DNA from: Haberlea rhodopensis
Taxonomy: Eukaryota > Streptophyta > Magnoliopsida > Lamiales > Gesneriaceae
NCBI GenBank assembly: GCA_907163345.1
Contig: CAJQUN010000176.1
Span: 868,001-932,000 of the forward strand
Direction: 5' to 3'
DNA: 64,000 nt
Below, piece after piece: positions 43,753-54,550 of this stretch. The position numbers and the translations under genes were made by a program. The notes beneath the pieces are model-generated. The model was not told the DNA's origin. It made no database searches and saw only the letters and a list, made by a program, of their open reading frames with translations. Within the stretch, counting starts at the first letter, position 1. Each line of letters starts with the position of its first letter.

Positions 43753-46308
43753 CTATGACCAAAAGTAGGGTACTCCCTTTTGGGTCAACTGCGTCAGTGG
43801 CTTAGCAATCTTAGAAAATCCCTCGACGAAGCGTCGGTAATAACCAGTCAATCCAAGAAAACTCCGTATCTCGGGCACAGAAGTGGATGCAGCCCACTCC
43901 ATCACAGCCTCAATCTTCCTGGGGTCCACTGAAATCCCACTGCTAGATATGACATGCCCCAGAAATACTACACTGCTCAACCAAAACTCACACTTACTGA
44001 GCTTGGCATATAACTGGTGATCTCTGAGGATCTGGAGCACTGTCCTCAAGTGTCGCACATGCTCTTCCTCGCTCCGGGAGTAGATGAGTATATCGTCAAT
44101 AAATACAATGACGAACTGATCCAGATAGTGTTGGAACACCCGGTTCATCAAGCTCATAAAGACAGCCGGGGCGTTCGTCACGCCGAACGGCATCACTAAG
44201 AACTCGTAATGCCCATACCGAGTTCGAAATGCTGTCTTCTGCACATCCTCCTCCCTGACCCATATCTGGTGGTGCCCGGATCTCAAATCAATCTTGCTAT
44301 ATAGCTTCGTGCCTTGCAACTGATCAAACAAGTCGTCAATCCTTGGGAGAGGATACTTGTTCTTCACCGTGGCATTGTTTAATTGCCGGTAATCGATGCA
44401 CAAACGCATCGAACCGTCTTTCTTCTTCACAAAATGAACCGGTGCGCCCCAAGGCGATACGCTGGGGCGTATGTATCCTTTATCAAGGAGCTCCTGCAAC
44501 TGCTCTTTTAGTTCTCTTAACTCTTCCGGTGCCATCCGATAAGGGGCATGAGAAATAGCGGATGTCCCCGGTAATAACTCAATCCCAAACTCGACTTCCC
44601 TTGCCGGTGGGAATCCGGGAATCTCCTCCGGGAACACATCAGTAAATTCCGCTACCACTGGTATATCCTCAACCTTTAACTCTTTACTCTTCCCTGACGT
44701 GTCCACGGCATAGATGAGGTAGCTCGTGTGTCCACGTTCCAACAATTGGGACATTTTGATTGCCGAAATCAACGGAATCTTCGCACGAGACCTGTTGCCA
44801 TAGAAGGTCCACTGAACTCCCAAATGAGATCTGAATCGAACTGTCCTCTGCCGACAATCTACCACTGCCTGATATCTGTTTAGAATGTCGATGCCCACAA
44901 TGCAGTCGAAATCTAACATACCCAAAACAATCAAATATGCCCTTATCTCATTGCCCTCAAAATAAATGAGGCAGTCCATCAGAAACTGATCAGCAACAAC
45001 TTTCTTTCCAGTGGGTGTCGAGACCAATAGAGACGTGGGTAACGGAGACGTGCACATATGATGTCTCGCCACAAAGTCCGCAGACACAAAGGAGTGCGAA
45101 GCACCTGTGTCTATCAAAATAAAGGCGGAATATGTAAATAGAAGGCACGTACCAGCTATCACCTCCTCTGGGGCTGCATCGGCCTGCTCCCTGGTCAATG
45201 CATAGACCTGTCCCTGAGGTGGCCCCATCGCCTGTCCTCCCATCTGCCGAGGCACCATCGACTGCCTCTGCTGAACTGTACCTCTAGAAAATCTCCCTCG
45301 ACCTTCCCTGAGATCTGTCTGTCCTTCCCGATTAGGACAACGCCGAGCAATGTGGCCCGACCTGCCACATATATAGCACGCAGAACAGTCACGCATCAAA
45401 TGCGGCCCTCTGCAAAAGTGACACTTAATATCTCCAACTCTACCAGCTTGAGTTGGTCCCCCATAAGTAGATGTACCACGCCTCCGGTCTCCCTGCTTCC
45501 GGCCATCCGGCCGCCTTCCGCTAAATCGGGAAGGAGAAGAAGTCCCTCTTGACTTGAAAGATCCTCCCCGGGGCCTCAGATTCTTAGATGTAGATCTTTG
45601 TGATGGAAGGGGTGAGGGTATGGCCTCAGGATAAGCGCTCACCCCTATCTCTGCTAACTCCGCTCTAACCAGTGCATCATCAAAAGATGTCGGGTTGTTA
45701 GAAATAACCCGATCAAATATTTTCGGTTGTAGCCCCTTCAGAAAGTGCCTCATCTTGGCATGCCTGTTTGTAGCGATGTGTGGCACATACCTCAATAGTG
45801 ATGAGTAGTGCATGGCATAGTCCGAAACTGTCAGGCTCCCTTGCTTCAGATTTGTAAATTCATCCTCCTTAGTTTGCCTAGCCGCAGCAGAGAAGTATCG
45901 GTTTAGAAACCGAGTTCTGAATAAGGTCCAGTCAATTACCATGCATTGGGCCCTCAATTCCATCACAGTCGTCTTCCACCACATAGAAGACTTCTTTGCC
46001 AGTTGGAATTCTGCCAGTCTTAACCAAGCCGTCCTAGCACACGGCGCAGACACGAATATCTGTTCCAATCTCTCTAGCCACTCCTCGGCCTCTTCCGCTG
46101 TCTCTGTTCCCTCAAACATAGGCGGGTGAAAGGTCAGAAACTGTGTCAGACTAAGCTCCCCTGGTAGTAGCAACTGAGCAACCGGTTCCACACCCACAGC
46201 AGATGGAGGTAAAGGATTTGCCTGACCAATGCTAGCATTCACGCTCCCAACATCACCCACCTCTTCATTGAGGTTCCCCGCATTCATAGCCGACATGCTG
46301 TAATACAA
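43753..46308 (-). pseudogene. Tekay gag-protease-reverse transcriptase frame (851 codons)
   Basis: A long open frame starting near 46,308. Residues ~50-240 form the gag core (LTQFLTFHPPMFEG, LRLAEFQLAKKSSMWW, YAMHYSSLLRYVPH). Two knuckle-like motifs lie near residues 295-325, the second canonical (CYICGRSGHIARRC). The protease LIDTGASHSFV is near 399. Reverse transcriptase spans ~600-800, with MPFGVTNAPAVF and FIDDILIYS near 736. It ends KGVPYFWS-stop, where homologues read on into RNase H, so the TAG at 43,753 is a premature stop. This part is intact and could still be translated, but without RNase H and integrase. Confidence 0.9.
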
Positions 46309-46483
46309 AGGTTAACAACAACTCCAAACACTATATATGTTATGCCGTTAGATAACATGAGCGATAATAAGCATGTTAGTATAACAATTTATACACCAAT
46401 ATGCACCACATGCATAAACATGCTCAAATGTAACCACCTAGCCAACCATGCTAAGGCTACCCTTCACTCATTCCCGGGTTCTC

Positions 46484-46506
46484 TAACCTGGCTCTGATAC
46501 CACTAA
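46484..46506 (-). promoter_or_regulatory. Tekay primer binding site
   Basis: The minus strand reads TGGTATCAGAGCCAGG next to the right LTR (tRNA-iMet type), which makes that LTR the 5' one. Confidence 0.92.
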
Positions 46507-48542
46507 TGTAAGGACCCTAGTTCCTTAAATGCGGATTAAAGGCGTAAATAAAATTTTCATGCATAAACGGAGTATAAAAATCGTGTTGATGCCTTGAGCT
46601 ATTAGATTACAGTGCCAAAATAAAATTCCAAAAGGGATTAATTACATTCCCAACCAATGAATGTTAATCCTATAGCTTTACACTACTCCTAGAGTAGATA
46701 CTATACAAAAGAATGTGCCTGCTACCAAGAGCACTCCTCACTAGCTCACCACATCAACTCGCCGTAGCCCGTCCGCCCAAAAGTACCTACAGGAACAGCC
46801 CCAAGACCATGAGCTTGTATATAAATCATATTCACAATAATATGATTGCAAGTTAAATGCATAAATCGTAAATGCGATTCACTTCCTGTATTTAATACAT
46901 TTAAAAGCTCCCTTTGGTTGTCCCTGTACCACAATCATAATCAATGGATTATAAAATCAATAATTTATGTCATGACATGCACTCATTCCATGTATACCAA
47001 TGGCCAGTTCCAGTCTTATTATATCAGTGGCATAATACCCCTCGCGTTTACATGACAGCGGCATTAATACCCCTCGCTTAGACATATTAGCGGCATAATA
47101 TCCCTCGCATCAACATGACAGCGGCATTATCCTTCGCTTCGACATGTTTGCGGCAAATATTCTTCATCGCTATAATATGACAGCGGCAAGTATTCTATCA
47201 TCGCTTCGACATGAAGGCGGTAAGTATTCTTCATCACTGTAATATAATCTCGACCCACAATTACATGCAACCATAATGCATATTCCAACCATGTATGCAA
47301 CCATAATGCATAAACAAGACCATATATGCAACCATAATGCATAACCAATTCAAAGCGTAATAAATACGTTTTACCGTCCGATGCCCGTACGTCTCACTAC
47401 GTACCTTAGTTCCAAATGTGGAGATATCGTGGACTTTATCTCCTAAGTTGTGTGGCCACCTGGGATGGTTCTACACATTCACACAAATCAATATTAGGAG
47501 CCAATTAATAGTCCAATATCAAAAATTCCACAAAAATATCCAAAAATCCCACATTTTGCCTTTCGCGATCGATCGCCTGTGACGGGCGATCGATCGCGAG
47601 ACCTTACTGCCCGTTTCCCAAATTTTCTGGCTTTGGCGATCGATCGCCAGCCTCGCCGATCGATCACCCAAGAGTGGCGATCGATCGCCAGACACTCCAA
47701 ACGCGCACTGGCAGCGCGCGATCGATCACCAGACACTCCAAACGCGCACTGGCAGCGCGCGGTCGATCGCGTGGAACGGGCGAGCGATCGCCAGTGTCTG
47801 TAACCCGAAAATTCACCATTTTTGCTCCAAAATTCCTTTCCAATCCATACCAACTCTCCTACCTTCAAACCAACAACATCAAACACATAATAACCTTCAA
47901 AATACACTTTAAACATCCCAAAAATCCAACATTCAACCAAGATAATACCAACCCAAAATAACCCATTTCAAAACCATTCAAAACCTTAACAAACCCAATC
48001 CAAACACAACAAAAACAACAAGGAGGTATCCATACCTCTTGGGGGCTCCAAATCTCACACCAAATCCCACAAATCAAGTTTTTGGAAGGATTTCTCTTCA
48101 CCTCTTTGCCCAATCTCGAAAATTAAGGGGAGAAGGGTTTGGATGAGTGATTTGGGGGAAAGTAGAAAAGTGATTGGGTATAGTGGGGATTGGGGGGGTA
48201 TTAAGTGGGTTTGTTTTAAATAAAATCCACTCCCACAATTGCCATGGTGTATAAAACACCCCAACATGATATTTTAAAAGTATTTTACCAAAATGCACCA
48301 AAATCTCAATTAAATCCATGCTTGACCAAATAATTATCAATTAATATAACAGACCATAATAACCCCTAACTTCCCAACATGCATAACATGCACCCCGAAA
48401 TGCACTATCGGGTCACGCATACCATGTGACTAAGCATTTAACCAAGATAATTAATTCCAACACATATATTAATTATCACCATAAAAATCACATAAACATA
48501 ATTAATGCCCAAATTGCATATAATTATTTCGGGGATATCACA
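46507..48542 (-). repeat. Tekay 5' LTR
   Basis: 2,036 bp. Compared with the left LTR, its palindrome array (47,563-47,795) has about eight cores. It contains a 41-bp direct duplication (AGACACTCCAAACGCG...) at about 47,691-47,772 that the other LTR has once. Confidence 0.93.
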
Positions 48543-48547
48543 AAATC

Positions 48548-49010
48548 ACTTAGATTCATTCCTTCCGCATTGATGTCGTGCATAATAATTTGCAATTCTT
48601 GCACTTGTGTCATCACTGGCTTTATATCAACCATCTTGAAATCCAGAATCGTCCAATTATGAATCTCTTCATGCCGGCATCCTCGGATCGATATTTTTTC
48701 TCCAAAGAGTCCCATAGTTCTTTGGTCGTCTTCACTAGACAATACACATTGTATAATGTATTGTCTAGTCCAATGAGTATGTAGTTCTTGCACAGAAAGT
48801 CGCTTTGATTCCATGCATCAACCGCAGTTCTCTTTTAGGTGTCGGTTTCCTTTACCGTGATGGTAGGAGCATCCTCATTGAGGAACTTTGTCAACCCCAA
48901 TGTTGTAAAATAAAATAGCATCTTTTGTTGCCACCGCTTGAAGTCATTCTCACTGAATTTCTGGCCTTTCACAATGATGAATGAGAGTCGTTGTTGTACT
49001 CGAAGAAGCC
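48548..49010 (-). pseudogene. Old Copia element: gag start
   Basis: Minus-strand gag N-terminus starting near 49,013 (MASSSTTTTLIHHCE), with WQQKMLFYF and FLNEDAPTITVKET, then a TAA near 48,835. 48,814-48,548 (VQELHTHW region, LWDSLEKK-like, DFKMVDIKPVMTQVQELQII, GMNLSD) runs to the Tekay right edge and continues at 39,687. It resembles the UBN2 type gag of Copia elements. Stops and frame changes are present. Confidence 0.82.
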
Positions 49011-49216
49011 ATTAACTGCTTGCTATATTGTCTTAAGATTGTAGTAAAAAAAATTGACGGATGTGTGTCTTTTGAACGTAGCAAGCAAAACAACGACTTT
49101 TTATATTTTTTTATAACGTGGAAACCCGCAGCCAACAATGGCTTTTTAGAAAGAATGTCGTTGCGAGAATTGGAATCTCCGTTCTTAAGACAATATTGTC
49201 CCGCTACGGTGCTAAT

Positions 49217-49640
49217 TGTTGGAATGACAAGTTTTCTCCCAAGATACAACATATAAGCAATTCAAATCACAAATCCTTAAAAAGCAAAGATTTGAAAGCA
49301 CTCAACAAGAAGATGAAGAAATATGAACAAAATGCATAAGATTTTGATATTGTTCTCTTTTTTTTCAAAAATTAGGGTTTTAATCCAACCAATGGATGTT
49401 CTTTATATACTATACTAAGTTGTGCTACCAAGAGACACTATTTGGATGCACCAATTCGTGGAAAAAACGTATCGCAACATTGAAGGGACACCCATTCAGT
49501 AATATGTACAGTCGCACCCTTTTCTTTCAAAAATCTGTCAGGCGCGATAGATTGGGCCAATATATGGCGATCAATCGCGGCCTCCATTACACTGCGACGT
49601 ACAGATTGTTTCGTTTGGTCCTCGATACTTAATTTTTAAT
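49217..49640 (-). repeat. Probable 5' LTR of the old Copia element
   Basis: The plus strand begins TGTTGGAATGAC. The adjacent internal bases, read on the minus strand, are ATTAGCACCGTAGCGGGAC, a diverged form of the ATTGGTATCAGAGCGGG primer site. The right boundary is not resolved. An eroded GATCAATCGC palindrome lies near 49,568. Confidence 0.45.
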
Positions 49641-50037
49641 TCATTAAGCGTTTTTCCAACTGTAATTTGTAAAGAACATATAAAACACAATTCAAATTTG
49701 ATTATTTTTGTCATCTGAACCAAGTGATTATAACTAGTTTCTTCATTCAAATAGATTGGTTATAATAATATGTTGGCAATACTGTATAATTCTTAGGCTC
49801 GTAATTATATAGGATTTGTGATTTTAATATAAATTTCTTCAAGTTTTTACGTATCAATACTGTAATTGGAAAACATAATCCTATATTTGTTAAAGCTTTA
49901 TATTAAGCTACATCTCTATGTTGTAATTAGTAATTTGATATCATATATGTTAGATTTAGTCATATGCATCCTCCAATATATTAATTATAAATTTTTATGT
50001 ACATATTTAGTGATTTTATTGATACTCAACTTTTTTT

Positions 50038-50200
50038 TTGTGACGAGGGAACTCGCAGCTGCTATCCTTGGAGTGCATACTGAATAAACTCTCGAATTGA
50101 CATTGTAGCTTGCAAACCACGCCAACCAGATAAACGTTCTGCCTTTGAATATAGAGCAGCAAGAGCCTAAACTCTGCTTGAGTCCTATCTTCTTCACAAG
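50038..50200 (+). repeat. Remnant resembling a dispersed plant repeat
   Basis: The series GGGAACTCGCAGCTGCTATC, GGAGTGCATACTGAATAAAC and GCTTGCAAACCACGCCAACC resembles a dispersed plant genomic repeat I recall, usually seen as GGGAACCCGCAGCC...GGTGCGCAC...CAAACCAC. This is from memory only. Its nature is unknown to me. Confidence 0.35.
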
Positions 50201-50760
50201 TACTAAAAATAAAATAAAAAGAAAATTCCTCGACAATACAGGGATCTATACTTTTCATTACAATGTTATTTTAGATAGCCAGATAATTTAAATCAAATAA
50301 TTTTAACACTGTTATTACTATTATATTTTTATCACCTTAAATTCTAATGGTAAAATAATATAGTTCATACATGCTCCAATACGGAAAAAATAAAAACAAA
50401 TTATAAACAAATTTAATAATTAATATAAGACAATTTCAAAATCCTATTATATATACGAATTAAAAAAAGGTCACTGGAGAATGAAATGGGTTCGCAAATT
50501 GATTTTATGAAAATTTTTATCCTAAAGGATATTTGATTTATTAAAATTTGTGAAAATTAAATGTCCATTTAAACTTAATAGCTATGAATTTTCAAATTTG
50601 TTAATTTATTCTAATACATAACTAAACTTGAAACTTGAACATATACAGTATCAAATCCACAAACTCATTATGATTACTGATTACATGACCAAGAATACAA
50701 TTTTACCTATTCTCTTTATTTGCAATAGTAGTACAACCATGGTTTACCTTAACGCCCGTT

Positions 50761-50798
50761 CCGGATCTAGAACGCCATCTGTCGTTCCGAAGATCCGG
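50761..50798. repeat. Inverted repeat / hairpin
   Basis: CCGGATCT pairs with AGATCCGG, and AGAACG inside it pairs with CGTTCC apart from one mismatch. The loop is about 8 bases. Part of a GC-richer island in AT-rich DNA. Confidence 0.75.
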
Positions 50799-52241
50799 AT
50801 GTGTTCCGCAGACAAAAAAACAAAAAAGACGATTTATCGGTGGAACATAACGGTGGAACGGACAAAAAAACGCTGATTTATCAGTGGAACAATAGATTTG
50901 AAAATATTAAAAGTTGTTAGACATCTTCAGTTGGTGTTTAATTTAATTAAATAAATTGTTATGTGTATTTTAATAAATTTATAATTAAATGATTTGTGAA
51001 ATAATTTAATTTTTGTAAATAAAACGATAAAAAAATATCCCGTGATATTGATGATAAATATATGTTTTAATAAAGTGTACATAAGATTTAGTGATTTTAT
51101 AAATTATTTGAAAATTTAACTAACTAGTAATTAATGAAAATATTTCATTTAGTTTTTTGTATTTTATTTTTTTTATTAATACATGATTTGAAGGTAAAAT
51201 AGTTTTGATATGGTTGTTAAAATTTTAGGATATATTGAAGATAAATTTATATTTTAATAAAGTGTACATGGGATTTAGAAAAAAAATAATTTGTTCTTTT
51301 CTTAAAAATAATATTTTAAATATTATTTATGAATTAAAGAAGATGACAAATATTTCTTTTTCAAAATATTCAATCTTTTTGATTTTTTAATAATATTTTT
51401 AAAAATCCGCATCGTGCCCGTTTCGTGAAATGTCATTGGAATTGGAATAGTGGCCTCCGTTCTGGGCACCTTTTCCGCGACTGCGGAGACCATGGGTACA
51501 ACATATAGTTTTGATTTAGTTTTATTTTTAGGCATTTATTCAAATTCCGTACTAAATAGTCGCAGACCACCTAGTCATTAAATATTACAAGATCCAAGTT
51601 TTATTAACAAGTAATTCAGATAAATATAATCCAAGAAAGTGGCATGCATTTTGTATTGCTATTGCTAGAAGAAATAAGCACCTTTCGTATTCGAACACGT
51701 GGGCTGCATATTCTTTACAAAAACTGCACACCTAAAATTTTTGATAAGTCGCGATATATTTTGAGAACTAAGTGTTAACCCGAAAAATGAACATTTGTGG
51801 AGAATGGATTTGAGATTTTATTTGCAAAATGATATTTTTTAATGGTCCAAGCAAATTATAAATGGAAGAATTGACCAAGCCTTGGTAGTATTAGACCATT
51901 ATCTCATTCTCGCCTACATGTGGCAACTTTTGGTTGAAAAAGATGAGCTGACAGGACAAATTGGAGGGAAATTGAAATGATTTGACTAAGTCTGATTTTA
52001 CAAGCAACTAACTCACGTCCCACAAGGTGCTGCAAGTGGAAAATGAAAACTGCCGACACAAAAATAGAACGAAAGGCGAGCCCCCCTCTCCCAGCTTGCT
52101 CCCTCCCGCGTTCTACCCTTGCTTTTCTTCGCCCCCTCTCCCTTCGCCGCAGGGCGAGCCCCCATACTTTCTCTTCTCCCTTCCTCTTTCTCCTCCGCGC
52201 TGGGTCGCCTCGGCCTTTTCTGTTTTTGACCTCTCCCGGAC

Positions 52242-54550
52242 ATGCAGTCTGCCCAGTTCTTCCGACCACCGCGCCCGTGCGCTCCACCCTATTTTCGCCG
52301 CGAGCAGGTGCGTCCAGATGCCAACCCTTCTGGTCCCGCGTTTGCTGCTGCACATTCTGGTGCGCGGCTTGCACAGCCAGGCTCGGGTAACCACCGAGCT
52401 TTACCTCGTTCTGTTCTCTTCAACCCTCATCATTCCTTTGCTGTGAGGGATTCTGCCTCTTTTGGGATGCGTTATGCCCGGCCTCGTGGTGGGTTCCTTC
52501 GCCCACCAGCTTCCTTGGGTTCTTTTCGTCTTGTATCCGATAATCCTGTCTTTCATCCGGTTCAGCGTGTCCATTTTCGCCCTAGCTCTGCTTCAAGACC
52601 GAACGATAGACAGCATGGATTTCTGAGGCAGCATCGACCCACCAACGGTGCTGGACCGAATCAATCTAGGCTTAACCAGAAGTTGAAGGAATTCTTCAAG
52701 GAGGACTCGGTACCATACTTCTTCACTAATTTCCCAGAGGGGTGGTTACCAGATAATATGATGCGCACGTTCCAAAAGGTGGGTGAAGTCAGTGATTTGT
52801 TTGTGCCAAATAAGAGAGATCGCAAGGGAAATCGGTTTGGGTTTGTTAGGTTCAAGGCAACCTCGGTTGATGAGGACGTTGAGGCTAAGCTGAACCAGAT
52901 TTGGTTGGGCTCTTACAAACTTAGAGCAAACAAGCCTAGGTTTCAGAGGAACGAGGCTCCAGCAGGCAAGTCTATTGGTGGGGTGATATTGGACCGCAAC
53001 TTGTTGAGTGAAAGAAATGGAAAATCGTACGCCGAGGTTGCGAAGGAAACATCAAATCGCCCCAAGGTTGAAGAGCCTCAAATTCAGCCCCGCGCAGAGT
53101 CGGGACTGTCGTTTCGATCTAGACCACAGGAAAAGGCTTGGCTTGAAGGCTGCCTGGTTGGCAGATTGGTTGATAAGGTTCACAGGCTTCAGGTTCAAGA
53201 CGAATTCAGGGCGAATGGTCTGCCGGATACAAAATTAATACCCTTCACAGATTCTCAGGTAATCATCTTCCACGAAAGGAAGGATAAACTCGCGCAGCTC
53301 CTGATAGAGGACAAAAAGTGGCTAGACTTATGGTTTCAGGATATTTCTACGTGGAGTGATAGGGCGATCCCACCCACAAGAGAAACATGGGTTACATGCT
53401 CGGGCATCCCGGCCGAAGCTTGGTGCCCGAGATTCTTTGAGCTGCTTTCAGTTTCGTTGGGAAGAGTGATAGATATCGACAAGGAAACACTGGACAGAGA
53501 TAGTCTGGAGACGGCACGACTCATGATAGACACACCACGTCAGGATTTTATCAACAGAACGATCATAGTTAACATTGACGGTTCGGTGTATGCCATTAGA
53601 GTATTGGAGGACATATACCCCAAGGAAAGGGTCGAGCAATACCCACATGCGCAAATGAACTCAGGCTGGCCCAAAGCTCCTTGTGGAAATTCGGAATCAT
53701 CTGATTCAGAAACGGACTACTTTGATGAGGTGGTACCTCAGTCGCCTTTGGAAGAGGGAATTTTGGCGGACATTCATACCAATCTTTACAAAAGCTGTAG
53801 TCAGGGACTACGGGAGGAACCGCCTGAAATAGGTCCTCAGCATTTCATGTGCGAAAGAGCTAAGGAGGATTGTTTGACGTCGCCAGACATAGAACATGGA
53901 CCGTGCAATTCATAGCAGGAAAAGGTGCGGAGGAAGGTTCCAAGGCGAAAGGACTAGAGCAAACTTGCGAAAGCCAACCATCAGAGTTGCTCATGGCGGG
54001 CGGCAAAAGAATATCCACGTCAGTACAAAGTCAGACGAAAAAATCGCCAATCGACATGGATTCTTCCCCAGAACCTCTCTTTCAATATTCCCGGCGGAAT
54101 GGGAAAGGAATTCAGAGATACAAAAGACAGCTACAGAAAAGGATCTTGAAGGCACAGAAAAAGGCGGACCACGGGAAATGGAAGTGCTTCATTAAGGACA
54201 TGTGTGGCGAAGAAGAGGCCCCTCACACGCGGAAAGACAGTACAAATGGGATGGGGAACGAACTTGAGTTGAAGTTGCCACGGGAAAATCGAATAGGATC
54301 TTCGCCTTCTGCCTCGGCCGCATTGAATACTGCACGGATAGCAAAATCCTCTCAGGCAATAAAAGATGAGGCTAGACTGCGGGAAGCAACGGAGATTTGG
54401 AATTTAGGCAAGAATCTGGGGATAGAGGCGGTGGGAAATGAGCAAGAAATAATCGGAAAGCTAGTCGATATGGAAATTCGAGATATAGGGGCACTTCGAG
54501 AAAAATTGAACGAAGTTGCTGAGCCGGGAGTTTCGAACAGGTTTTTATGA
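52242..54550 (+). pseudogene. LINE ORF1 (RRM RNA-binding protein), one frameshift
   Basis: 52,242-53,915 is open for 557 codons. A serine/arginine/proline-rich N-terminus precedes an RRM at about residues 145-225, with RNP2-like YFFTNFP near 157 and RNP1-like NRFGFVRF near 198. After a frame change between about 53,870 and 53,915 the frame is open to 54,550, and carries the basic and helical C-terminus usual for plant L1 ORF1 (EIWNLGKNLGIEAVGNEQEI). No CCHC knuckle is seen. Role in the family: it binds the LINE RNA to form the transposition particle. The stop of the second frame overlaps the ORF2 start. Confidence 0.87.

Larger units (their letters stand above)
39688..48542 (-). mobile_element. 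Tekay/Del-type chromovirus, full length with mutated pol
   Basis: 8,855 bp with a perfect AAATC target duplication (39,683-39,687 and 48,543-48,547). LTRs are 2,007 and 2,036 bp. The primer site is next to the right LTR and the polypurine tract (AAGTAGGGGAGTAT on the minus strand) is next to the left LTR. A single gag-protease-pol frame was broken by stops and frameshifts. LTRs differ by many substitutions and by repeat-array changes, so it is clearly older than the Sirevirus. It lies inside the gag of an old Copia. Confidence 0.95.
49641..52060. other. AT-rich intergenic DNA with small remnants
   Basis: About 2.4 kb, very AT-rich, with no supported gene. Inside are a repeat-like remnant (50,038-50,200), a hairpin (50,761-50,798) and two GC-richer islands (50,735-50,870 and 51,400-51,500). 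Confidence 0.65.

Noticed and set aside
52027..52446. Proline-rich frames on both strands at the LINE 5' end
   Set aside because: Composition effect of the pyrimidine-rich LINE 5' UTR; the real ORF1 starts at 52,242.
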